From positions 59,214,089 through 59,278,088 of the forward strand of contig NC_090261.1 of NCBI RefSeq assembly GCF_037325665.1: a stretch of DNA of 64,000 nt. The letters are read 5' to 3'. Position 1 is the first letter of the stretch, and each line of letters begins with the position of its first letter. Source of the stretch: Littorina saxatilis. Its lineage: Eukaryota > Mollusca > Gastropoda > Littorinimorpha > Littorinidae. The notes under the pieces were generated by a model that made no database searches, was not told the DNA's origin, and was given only the letters and a program-made list of their open reading frames with translations. Positions 1-9,090 of the stretch are shown here, in pieces. A program made the translations under genes and the position numbers.

Positions 1-60
1 CTCACACACATGCACGCACACACACAAACACACAATCACATCATGTAACATGTTACTATT
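1..60. repeat. CA-rich microsatellite
   Basis: Imperfect CA repeat at the left edge of the window, interrupted by TG and AA. No coding signal. Confidence 0.8.
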
Positions 61-119
61 CCTGTTAGTGTACATATGCGTGCGCGAGAGTAGTATGCTT
101 CGTATGGTATTTTTATCTG

Positions 120-212
120 TTGTCTTATTATTTGTTTAATGTGCACCACACTGAAATTTCTCTGTATGAGATAATAAAGTATTCGTATTCGTATTCGTAT
201 TCGTATTCGTAG
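120..212 (+). repeat. retroposon-like 3' tail with ATTCGT repeats
   Basis: The stretch ends in a run of the hexamer GTATTC preceded by ATAATAAA. A short simple-sequence tail after such a signal is typical of the 3' end of a SINE or LINE copy. The body upstream could not be assigned to a family. Confidence 0.4.
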
Positions 213-1109
213 TCCTTTCTAAAACTGCTACAAAATTCAATTGTCAGAAAATCAAGTTTTACCACAAGCAAAGGCCTTTTTTGTTTTTATTATTTAGTTA
301 AGTATCAGCTCATTTCTCTGAACTATGTTAAGAACAACAAAACCTTGTCCGTCTACTATTGTACAGAAAGCCAGATCCATAAGCTCACTTTTTCCCAACA
401 TCCGTTTGTGATGTTCAATTTTCTCTTGCGAGTTCTCTTGCAAGTCAGATATATACTCGCATCATAAAAAAAGCTAAAGTCTCGTAAAAAAAAATTGTTA
501 CACAAATTTGCGAACAGCTTTTGAATAATTGATTCAGACAAAACCGCTTTGCTGTTTTTTACACGCACATGTATACATTATACCAACGATATCTTCACCA
601 ACAGGCTGATCACCGACACTGATGTCGTAAATAACGTACGTTAGAAAACAGTACGTGACGTGTATGACAAGTTAATGTTGTCATTTGTTTAAAAAAAAGT
701 ACTCACAAAAGCAAATAAACGGTAAAGTTCAGGGCAAACGTTTTTACAAAAATCAAAAAGCATAGAACACTTGATTTCGCTGTGTACATGAGACGACTTA
801 CAAACAAATATTGATAATAGACCGTTTCAGTATCTGAGCAGCTCTCGCGAGACACGCTCTTTGTTATGCTTTGAACATCGCGAGAACTTCGAACCTTGGC
901 TTGTGCAGCTCGCACGAGATCGCTGTACCGCATGCTTTGCTATGCTCTAAAGTTTGCGAGAGATTACGAGAGCTTGGAATACCGATAGGGTCTATTTTAT
1001 CAAATTGGTTTTCCCACGGACTGAAATGTGCCCAATGCAAATTGCAAAATCTAAAATGTTGCGCGAGGGACTTATGTAACCAACGTTAGAAACGCTGACA
1101 AAAGGGTTT
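213..1109. other. intergenic, no gene recognised
   Basis: AT-rich single-copy-looking DNA. Two related stretches near 860-890 and 930-965 share a TATGCT...GCGAGAG pattern, an old local duplication. The short open frames here have no recognisable protein character. Confidence 0.5.
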
Positions 1110-1323
1110 AACCTCCGCCTTGATTTTTTTAATACAAAAAAAGAGAAACATATATAATGTGAATAAAATCAAAAAATAAAATTAAATAAACAAACTAATG
1201 AATATATAAATAAATAAATGAACACATGAATGACTTAATAAACGAAGAATAAGTAAATAAAGAAATCAATGAATGAAATGATAAAGAATTTAATACAGTA
1301 AATAAGAAATAAATGAATCAATA

Positions 1324-1354
<31 letters not shown>

Positions 1355-1420
1355 CAATAACTCAGTCAACCATCCAATAATAAATAAATAAATCAACATG
1401 TATTCTACAGTTTATACACT
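1110..1420. repeat. low-complexity AATAAATGAATC tract
   Basis: About 300 bp of near-tandem AAATAAAT, AATGAATG and AATCAATC units. Simple-sequence DNA with no coding potential. Confidence 0.8.
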
Positions 1421-1633
1421 GAACATATATTTCACATGATAACGTCTTTGGGGTGAAAATATACAGTAAATTTATATTTTATATTTGATAATATTTACAG
1501 TAAATTAACGATTGTGTTCATGAACAAGGTGCAAATGTTAGTGCACGCTCCCTCTTAACAGTTCTTGTTGATCCCAAACAGTTCATAAATAGCTCTATTT
1601 ATATACATCTGTAGAATACATCATGGGTCTGAC

Positions 1634-2274
1634 CATCCTGAACTCAGGTCAAAATGAGTTCGGCTCATTCTCTCCCTGACCGGACGCTACAGTCCTACGC
1701 GAATCTATCAAAACAAAAATACAGAGTTATCTCCCATATGGTTTTCGCCAGCACTGATCTAAATTTGAGATCAGTGTTCGCGAGACGAAAATGATTGCAG
1801 ATTGGCCGACTTCGACAGTGATCTCCGTTCTGTTCTTCACAGTTATGATAAAGACATCGTTCTAAGGTCAAAACAAGTCGAAATGTTGGGACTGCTGCCG
1901 GAAGGAGACCGTAATATATGGTTTCATCACTGTCAACTGGTTACAGAAAAATCGTCTGCTCCAGTGAGCGCGGAAACCAAACGGTTGATTATCACGTGAC
2001 ACTTTTGGCATATTTAGAGTTGTTTGCACAGTAAATACAGCCGCGAAAAATAGCTCGCTTGAAACTGTCTTACATATCAATTCCTTTGTAATTTAAAAAT
2101 TACAAAACACCATGAAAAATCATTATCGACGATCGCGAATCTGCTTATATCAATAATACATTACAAAAAGCTCTAAATATGTAAAATAATCGGTTTCCTT
2201 GCCAGACAAGGAAACTCAAGGCATCCTGTCAGGGAGAGAATGAGCCGAACTCATTTTGACCTGAGTTCAGGATG
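1634..2274. mobile_element. Mutator-type MITE with 47-bp inverted ends
   Basis: The two ends, 1634-1680 and 2228-2274, are perfect inverted repeats of 47 bp beginning CATCCTGAACTCAGG. They are flanked by an exact 9-bp direct repeat GGGTCTGAC (1625-1633 and 2275-2283). Long inverted ends with a 9-bp target duplication are the hallmark of Mutator-like (MULE) elements. The 640-bp interior carries no transposase, so the copy is non-autonomous. Identical ends suggest a recent insertion. Confidence 0.85.
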
Positions 2275-2329
2275 GGGTCTGACATGCAGCGTTGCGTGTA
2301 AATCGCATAATTTGTGCATTGCGTTGTTT

Positions 2330-2645
2330 AATAAGGCCCCCCCCCCCCCCCAAAAAAAAAAAAAATAGGTGTGGTTAAGGTAACATAGCCAAAAATAATA
2401 GGGTAGGAAGGTAGGCAATAACTTCTTTTTTTTTTAAACTTTTTTTTCTAATGTGTACAAATTAAACCTACTTGACAGGGAAATAAGTGTGCGACTCGAG
2501 CGCTGTCGCTTTCATTGCGTTTTCTGCAGTCGGTTTTTTTTTATTTTGTTTATTTTTTTTGACAAATGTAACACAAAGTTATAGGGTCGGCCCCTAAAAA
2601 TAGGGTAGGTCGGGTTACCGTAACCACACCTATTTTTTTTAGGCC

Positions 2646-2650
<5 letters not shown>
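2330..2650. mobile_element. foldback MITE, family A copy 1
   Basis: Inverted ends carry AATAGGTGTGGTTA (from 2364) and its complement ending at 2634, with inner repeats of the form ATAGGGTAGG on both arms and T/A runs between them. The same architecture (GGCC-like outer end, a TAACC/TTACG block, then ATAGGGTCGGTAGG) recurs at 10167-10413 and 18155-18511, which defines a family. No coding capacity. Confidence 0.7.
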
Positions 2651-2682
<32 letters not shown>

Positions 2683-2861
2683 TGGACATTTTAAGTGCCT
2701 AACCTATAGCTCTTGGCCCTTTACAAAAGAACAAATACAGAATAGAACAATTACATGTACAACCTACATAAAAGCTGTTTACAACTCGTGTTATTTACAA
2801 ATCGCGTCTTCTTCTTCTTCTTCTTCTTCTTCTTCTTCTGCTTCTTCTTCTTCTTCTTCTT
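2646..2861. repeat. AAT and TTC microsatellites
   Basis: A (TAA)n array at 2646-2681 directly follows the MITE end. A (TTC)n array lies at about 2809-2861. Between them is unremarkable sequence. Confidence 0.85.
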
Positions 2862-3358
2862 TCCTCAACATCGACATGAAAAGAGACCAGAATTAACCTT
2901 TTGCTTTAAACCTTTGGAACATGCGTTAAGGGCGTGTTTTTCAAGCTAAAGTTGATGACAAGTTTAAAGGATAACACAACTGAGCAAAGCAAAAAATTCG
3001 CTCTTTGATGTTACGCCTACAAATGTTGATAATTTTGGAATATCACCATCATATAGATTATTATATTTAAGATTGATTTAAGGCGCTTGTGTTGTGTATT
3101 GTTGCTGTTATTAAGATTATTATATTTAAGATTGTAAGGCGCTTAGAACTATTTTAGGATTTGCGCCCTATAAATACCCTTATTATCAATATTATTATCA
3201 ATGTCAGAAGTACACATCATGACATTGTGTTACGGTTTCCCTGTTAAAGTTTGTGTTCTTGAGAACTTTAAACTAAACATTTAATTCTGCAAATTGTGTA
3301 TGTAACAGTGACTTATGCTGAGATTATATTTTCCAATCCTTTGCCTTGGCACTGCTTA
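2862..3358. other. intergenic with short retroposon-like tail
   Basis: Mostly AT-rich. The phrase AAGGCGCTTAGAAC...GCGCCCTATAAATACC near 3120-3178 resembles, in the opposite orientation, the TATTTATATAGCGCCTTATCC block at 61262-61285, so both are probably tails of one dispersed repeat. No clear poly(A) signal for the downstream end of the minus-strand gene was found here. Confidence 0.4.
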
Positions 3359-3509
3359 TTGACCAACATCGGCTGGTATGCGTGCGCGACGGATGTAGCT
3401 CTGTCTTTTCGTGTCTGGACTACTTCTGGTGTCGCTGGCAACGCTGAATCTAGCTCTGCGGCCTTCTGATATATCAAGACTTAGTTGCCTGGGAGATGCA
3501 TGCTCGGCT
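3359..3509. repeat. dispersed repeat next to the NRPS-like stop codon
   Basis: This block shares a long diverged match with 31349-31500 inside NUP133 intron 6: ACCAACATCGGC, ATGTAGCTCTGT, GTCGCTGGCAACGCT and GGCCTTCT appear in the same order. It ends right where the minus-strand coding region terminates, so the 3' UTR of that gene runs through a repeat. Class unknown. Confidence 0.6.
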
Positions 3510-6500
3510 TTAACTCTGCAGCTTGAAGTATAGTTTGTACACCTGTAAAAGTTCCTTACTTGGTTTCATCAGTCGCTTCGTGTCCTCCGATACGTACTTG
3601 TCCGTGTTGCTCGTGTCGAACACAGGCCAGTAGGGGGCACGGTCCCAAAAGGCGGACAGGAGGAAGGGCGTGTGGGGGAGGAGGAGGGGGTTGTCTTCCA
3701 GCTGTCTGAGCTCTTTCCTCCACTCTTCCAGGGGCAGGACGCGCAGAGAGGTGTCTTGGAACAGATCCTTGAAAGGCAGAGTGTTGTTGTTGAACAGATG
3801 GAACACGCGAGGAAGGGCTGGACGTTTCATGCTCTGGAGGCTGTGGAGGTTGGTGATGTCTTGGTTGCTGCTGACTTCAATACTGCTGGCCACCATAGAC
3901 TTGACAGAAAGACCTCCAGCCTCCAGGTACTTGGCCGTGATCTCCACCATCGCCTTGGCGCAGAAATCCACAGGAGTGAGGTCGAAGGGGAAGTCGAGGT
4001 CAGGCACGCTTCCCATGCGCTGCATGCCCAGTATGCAAGACGCAAAGAGATCGTTCATGGGGCCCGCTCCGTCGCTGCTTCGTCCTGATACTCGGGCTGG
4101 CCTGAAGATGGCGCCACCAGGCAGGTGGTTGAGGGCCTGCAGTACCAGACGTTCGCTGGCCCACTTGCTCTGCCCGTACCCGCCTTCCACCAGCAAAGGA
4201 TCGCTGAAAAAGTCGGATTCTGTCATCACGGGATGGTCCTGTGTGCTGTCAGCATAGTCATGTTGATGGTTGTTCAAGATAGCTTCATCGTCTTTTGCGA
4301 TCCGTGGGTTCTCCTTGTTAGAACTGTTGGTTGTGCTACTGTCAGATGCTTCTTTCAGAGTGTTAAATTCCTTTGTTTGAAAGCATCTATATGGTCCGTC
4401 ATTGACCTTCACTGGACGATGGTCGCTGATGATATCAGGCTCTTGCACGTCCTTGTGGCCGTTGTTTAGCTCGATGTTTTTCGTTTTTAGCTGACCAGCG
4501 GAGTTCTTCACTGCACTAGTGGCATAATCGAGGTCCCCAGGCCTGGGAGGAAAAAGGAAGACGCTCAGAGAAGAAGTCAAGAACAAGAACTTCTTCTTCC
4601 CTCTCAGCGCGAACCGCAGAAATTCCGCTGTGCCCTGCACGTTGGCTTGGCGGTGATCGTCGTAGCAAGTGTTGAAGTTCATCTTGGCGGCGTTGATGAA
4701 GACGACATCGACGTTGAAGCAGAGAGAGTGGTAGATGTCAGGCGCTATGCCCAGCCTGGGCAGAGAGACGTCGCTCAGCACGATGGCCAGGCGCGGGAAG
4801 TAGGACTGACGCCACAAGCCGTACCGCTCGAGGTTCTCCACGACTCGCCCGACGCCCTCAGCCTCGCTCTTCTCGCGCACCATGCACAGCACCTGACAGT
4901 CGCTCTGCTCCAGCAGCTCGTGCAGCAAGAAGGCCCCAAGGAAACCAGTCACGCCGGAGATCAAGATCTTCAAAGGGTCAGGGCTCTCGCCGAACACGGA
5001 CGACCTCCTGCGACCCAGGTCGGCGTACTGAGAAAGCTGGGCATCATCTTCTTCCGCATCCGTAGGGAGAAGGGACTTGAGGCAAAAGGTGGAGTCTTCA
5101 AGGATTGTCTTCCGCAGCTTATCGGCGTTCTTCTTGTCCTCGGCGACTGTGTTCACCTTCAGCATGTCTTTCTTCCTCTTGATGATGTCGGTAAAGTTTT
5201 CGATAGTGTCGGCCGCTCCGATGTCGTTGAAGGACAAGTGGACGCGGAAGGTGTCCTCGATCAGTCGCTGCATGATGACGAGGTGCAGAGAGTTGCCTCC
5301 AAGCTCGGAAAAGGAGCTGAGGCGATGGAGACTGTAGGCGTAGGAATCGTCCATCTGAAGCACTCGACACCACAGCTTGGCCATCGTCAGCTGGGCTTCG
5401 TTCAGGTGACTGTTGCCCACGTTCAGCTGACATTCCCGCACGCTCTCGTCCACTTCCAGAGCTCGGCGGTTGACTTTGCCGTTGATGGAGGTAGGAAAGT
5501 CTTTAGCCTTCAGCTTGCGGATGTGGGTGGGGATCATGTACCTGGGCAAGGCTCTCAACAGGTATTCCTTCAGCTCTGAGGTGTAGACGAAGGTAGGAGC
5601 GACAAAGGCGGCAATAGTGGGCTCTGCTGATTTGGGACACCTGTGTTTCACCACCGCCGCCATTTCTACCTTGGGATGCTGAAGGATCACCTGCTCAATC
5701 TCGCTCAGGTCCACGCGCTGCCCGCGGATTTTTACCTGGTCGTCAAGGCGACCTACGAAGGTGAGTCTGCCGTTCTTGTCTTGGAAGGCGTGGTCACCCG
5801 TCCTGTACAGCAAGACGGATCTTCCTTTTGTTTTTGTATTGTTCGAGTCTTTTCTCGTATTGCATCTCTTTACTCTCTTTCCTTTCTGTGAATGGGTTTC
5901 TGAAGAAAATTCATTTGTACCTTTGTTTTCATCTTCACTTATTTTGTCATTTTCACTCTCATCAATGACGAAAGGTTCCACCGAAAATCTTACTTTTCTC
6001 TCAGTCATTCCGTTGCCATTAATGAGAATTTTTCCGTTGTTTCCGTTGCTGCTGTTGCAGTTCCCTCCGTCACCTTTCAACATGTTGTGCAGGTCGTCGT
6101 CATCGTCCTGTTCTGAAATCAGCGGGTTTGGGATGAACCTGGAGGCATTTTTGTTGAAAGCATGCCCGACGTATCCTCCCGATACCCCCGCCCCGCCGAT
6201 GTAGATCTCCCCCACAACCTCCGGAGGCACAGGTTTCATGAAGTTATCCAGGAGATACACGTAGGCTCCCTTGACAGCCGTGCCTATGGCTAGCTCCTGG
6301 TTGGCCAGGTCCGTGTAGTCTTCCTTGCAGAACTCGTAGATGGTGGCGCAGACTGTGGTCTCTGTGGGACCGTAGGCGTTGAAGAACTTGATTGTTGGGT
6401 CGTGCTGGGTCCACTTGAAGGCGATGTGGGACATGCAGGCCTCCCCAGCCGTCACGATCTTGCGCAGCGTAGGTAGCTGGCGGGGTTCGTAGATGTTGAG

Positions 6501-9065
6501 GACGGAAGGCGTCAGCGTGATGACGTTGACCTGAAGGGTCTTCAGCGTCTCCACGAATTCCTTGCCCAGGCGCTCGTTCTCCTGCAGAACAGCCAGGGTC
6601 CCGCCGCTGAGCAGCGCTGTGAGAATTTCCGAGATGGAAGCGTCGAACCCGATGGAGGCAAACTGTGCCGTGGTGTCTTCCGGTTTGAGGTTCCAAGCTT
6701 CGATCTGCGCCCTGGCCAGGTTGACAACGTTGGGTTCCCTCACCTGCACACCTTTGGGTTTACCTGTAGATCCCGAGGTGTACATCACGTAGCAGCAGTC
6801 GTCTTCAAGGCTGACTTCCTCGCTGTCAAATGCATCCTGCAAGTTGTCAAAGGAGTAAACATCAGGGATGCCACCGTCGTCTCCGTTTGTAGAGTTGTCG
6901 TTCTCGTCGATTTCAAACTGCAAGAGAATCAGCTTGGTGTCAGGAGTCTGGTACTTGAACAACACCTTGGGTACAGAGGGAAGGGCCTGAAACTTTTCGC
7001 TGTGGAAAAGGACGTCTGTCGTCATTATGGTGGTGACCTTGGAGTCGCGCAAGGTGAAGGCTAGGCGGTCGTTGGGAAGGTCAACTGGGAGAGGTAGAAA
7101 CGGGCAGTGTACCTTGAAACTGGCCATGACGCTGAGCACGTAGGCTATGGAGTTAGGTAAGTGCAAACCGACGCATTTCTGTTCCATCTTGTAGCTCTCA
7201 GGGAGGTTCTGTTCCATCAGTAAGGCGAGCTGGCCAACCACCTCTTCCATCTGGCTATAGGTGATGTCGTGAGAAGTTGTCTTCAGAGCAGTTGCCTTGG
7301 GAAACATATGGCACTGCTGCTCAAACATCGCAAATAGGCCAGACTCATCATCTTCAGGATCATCAAGATCTGGAATCGGGTAGAGGACTGCTTTTTCTTC
7401 AGGAGAGAGCATTTCGACGTCAAGCAGAATTTGCCGGGGTGTAAGCGAGCACAGTGAATTCACGTAGGCCGGGTAATGCTTCAAGGTGTCGATGATGTGT
7501 TGGCAGTCGTGGTTGGGCTTGTCGTTGTAGAAGATCTTGACATCATTCAGGGTGAGCACGATCAATATCTTGCAGTCTAGCAGAACCTGCTCCATTGATA
7601 CGTTGCCCTGGTGAAAGTCATCCGGTGTTGCGATGACCAAGTTGTGCTGCGTTTCACGGCGCCTTTCTGCGATATCTGGGTACCTATACTGCATGTCTCT
7701 GAGAAATGTGCGTGAAGACTTGTACTTCTGAATGGCTTCAAAACAGATGCCGAAGGTTGAAGCGATGGTCATGGACAGTTCAATCTCAAAGAGTCCGGGG
7801 CTGATGTCAGCGTAGAGGTCCTTGTACTCTAACGGGATGTCTGACTTGTCCGCGACCAGCCCAATGTGCACGAGAGTAGTGCAGCAGATTCTGGCCATGA
7901 AGGAGATGAAACTCGTCAGCAGTAAAGACTCAATGTTCTCAATTTCATCAGGAACCTGTTTGGGGAAGATCTTCAGCGTCACTTCTCGGACAATGTTGGA
8001 CTGGGATACATCGATGACGTCGGACACGACGTTGAGCTTTTGTCTCAAGAACATGGTTGGCTCGTAGCGCTGCATGTGACGTCTCCAGAACGCCTCTTTC
8101 TTCCTGATGCCGGACATGAGGTCAGAAGGGGGGCCCTGAGGACTCTGCAGCACGGAGCCCACCGTCAAAGCGTAAGGCTCGAACTTCCTGGCAAGGATTG
8201 GGGTGCCGTTGAGCTCAGTCAAGGAGAGAAGAATCGGCTCCGTGCTTGTCTTGACGATCAGTGTATTGTCAACAATGTCCAAGATGGTTCCTGGTGATTT
8301 TGAGTCTTCGCTATGAGTTCTCTGTGTGGTTTCAGCGTTGGTAACCAGCAGATAGCAGCCCGTCGAGGTCAGAATCTTGGGGCTCCCCAGCGAATTTTCC
8401 TGGTGGCCATACTCAAGGGCTCGGGCTAGGTTGTGCACAGAGCGCATGTCTTGGTGGAAGTGTAGCAGACCCATGTTGGGCGGGCAGGTGTTCAGGCCGT
8501 AGTAAGACCTCTGGGAGCTGTCCTGGAGCTGCGGCACCAGAGGTTCAGAACCGGTGATCTTCTGCATCAGTCGACCGAAGGCGGAGTAGAAGGCCTCCAC
8601 GCACCTGAGGTTGAGCGCCAGGGCCGAGTCGCTGGGAAGGATAGGGACCTGCTCTCTCTCCAGCACATGGCCCGTGTCGATCCCGACCTCCATGACGTGC
8701 AGGGTGATCCCGTGACGCGTCTCTCCGTTGATCAGCGCCCAGGCGCTGGCGTTGACACCGGCGTAGGCAGGCAGGAGAGAGTCGTGGTAGTTGACGTTCA
8801 GGTGACCAGCCAGTCTCAGCTCTGCCTCCTTCAGCACCCGCGGGTTGTTGATGCTGAACAGATAGTCGAAACTGACTCCTTGCAGACTGCTGTCCAGACG
8901 AGCGCTGCGTGCATGCACGGGGATGTCCTGTTGCTGACACCATATCTGCACATTCTCTGTGTTGCTGAACACGGCCTTGACCCTGCAACCCAAGGTCAGC
9001 ACGTGCCGAATGGAAGACAACAGTATGTTGCCCTCGCCAATGAACACGCAGCTAACGGACGCCAT
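3510..9065 (-). CDS. formyltransferase-adenylation-carrier-reductase NRPS-like enzyme, single exon
   Basis: One open frame of 1851 codons. Domains (residues): formyltransferase 1-200, with the FMT-type catalytic set Asn92-x-His94, SLLPAYAG and Asp130 in GIDTG; a degenerate condensation-like segment about 310-545 lacking HHxxxDG; an NRPS adenylation domain about 570-1205 with YTSGSTGKPKGV (762-773), FDAS (807-810), NAYGPTE (896-902), YRTGD (1087-1091) and NGK (Lys1197); a carrier domain with LGGNSL, phosphopantetheine Ser1259; a thioester-reductase domain about 1365-1851 with GVTGFLG (1371-1377) and YGQSK (Tyr1630, Lys1634). Predicted role (inference): load an amino acid as AMP ester, hold it on the carrier, N-formylate it, and release it by NAD(P)H reduction as aldehyde or alcohol. 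Bacterial LgrA begins F-A-T in a similar way. Low-complexity inserts sit at about 985-1080 and 1510-1620. The start has a good Kozak context (AAGAATGG). The absence of introns beside a 34-exon neighbour suggests transfer from microbes or retroposition; neither is proven. Confidence 0.93.
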   Translation of the reverse strand: MASVSCVFIGEGNILLSSIRHVLTLGCRVKAVFSNTENVQIWCQQQDIPVHARSARLDSSLQGVSFDYLFSINNPRVLKEAELRLAGHLNVNYHDSLLPAYAGVNASAWALINGETRHGITLHVMEVGIDTGHVLEREQVPILPSDSALALNLRCVEAFYSAFGRLMQKITGSEPLVPQLQDSSQRSYYGLNTCPPNMGLLHFHQDMRSVHNLARALEYGHQENSLGSPKILTSTGCYLLVTNAETTQRTHSEDSKSPGTILDIVDNTLIVKTSTEPILLSLTELNGTPILARKFEPYALTVGSVLQSPQGPPSDLMSGIRKKEAFWRRHMQRYEPTMFLRQKLNVVSDVIDVSQSNIVREVTLKIFPKQVPDEIENIESLLLTSFISFMARICCTTLVHIGLVADKSDIPLEYKDLYADISPGLFEIELSMTIASTFGICFEAIQKYKSSRTFLRDMQYRYPDIAERRRETQHNLVIATPDDFHQGNVSMEQVLLDCKILIVLTLNDVKIFYNDKPNHDCQHIIDTLKHYPAYVNSLCSLTPRQILLDVEMLSPEEKAVLYPIPDLDDPEDDESGLFAMFEQQCHMFPKATALKTTSHDITYSQMEEVVGQLALLMEQNLPESYKMEQKCVGLHLPNSIAYVLSVMASFKVHCPFLPLPVDLPNDRLAFTLRDSKVTTIMTTDVLFHSEKFQALPSVPKVLFKYQTPDTKLILLQFEIDENDNSTNGDDGGIPDVYSFDNLQDAFDSEEVSLEDDCCYVMYTSGSTGKPKGVQVREPNVVNLARAQIEAWNLKPEDTTAQFASIGFDASISEILTALLSGGTLAVLQENERLGKEFVETLKTLQVNVITLTPSVLNIYEPRQLPTLRKIVTAGEACMSHIAFKWTQHDPTIKFFNAYGPTETTVCATIYEFCKEDYTDLANQELAIGTAVKGAYVYLLDNFMKPVPPEVVGEIYIGGAGVSGGYVGHAFNKNASRFIPNPLISEQDDDDDLHNMLKGDGGNCNSSNGNNGKILINGNGMTERKVRFSVEPFVIDESENDKISEDENKGTNEFSSETHSQKGKRVKRCNTRKDSNNTKTKGRSVLLYRTGDHAFQDKNGRLTFVGRLDDQVKIRGQRVDLSEIEQVILQHPKVEMAAVVKHRCPKSAEPTIAAFVAPTFVYTSELKEYLLRALPRYMIPTHIRKLKAKDFPTSINGKVNRRALEVDESVRECQLNVGNSHLNEAQLTMAKLWCRVLQMDDSYAYSLHRLSSFSELGGNSLHLVIMQRLIEDTFRVHLSFNDIGAADTIENFTDIIKRKKDMLKVNTVAEDKKNADKLRKTILEDSTFCLKSLLPTDAEEDDAQLSQYADLGRRRSSVFGESPDPLKILISGVTGFLGAFLLHELLEQSDCQVLCMVREKSEAEGVGRVVENLERYGLWRQSYFPRLAIVLSDVSLPRLGIAPDIYHSLCFNVDVVFINAAKMNFNTCYDDHRQANVQGTAEFLRFALRGKKKFLFLTSSLSVFLFPPRPGDLDYATSAVKNSAGQLKTKNIELNNGHKDVQEPDIISDHRPVKVNDGPYRCFQTKEFNTLKEASDSSTTNSSNKENPRIAKDDEAILNNHQHDYADSTQDHPVMTESDFFSDPLLVEGGYGQSKWASERLVLQALNHLPGGAIFRPARVSGRSSDGAGPMNDLFASCILGMQRMGSVPDLDFPFDLTPVDFCAKAMVEITAKYLEAGGLSVKSMVASSIEVSSNQDITNLHSLQSMKRPALPRVFHLFNNNTLPFKDLFQDTSLRVLPLEEWRKELRQLEDNPLLLPHTPFLLSAFWDRAPYWPVFDTSNTDKYVSEDTKRLMKPSKELLQVYKLYFKLQS

Positions 9066-9090
9066 TCTTGAAGGAAAGGTAGATTAGTTC
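9066..9090 (-). promoter_or_regulatory. possible 3' splice site just before the start codon
   Basis: Read on the minus strand, a CTAAT branch-like motif and the pyrimidine-rich CTACCTTTCCTTCAAG end in AG one base before the ATG at 9065. This would fit a 5'-UTR intron, leaving the coding part in one exon. Sequence pattern only. Confidence 0.4.

Noticed and set aside
4647-5579. 310-codon plus-strand frame antisense to the NRPS-like gene
   Set aside because: GC-rich shadow of the real minus-strand coding region; no recognisable domain.
8667-9071. Plus-strand frame overlapping the formyltransferase domain
   Set aside because: Shadow frame; the minus strand holds the conserved catalytic motifs.
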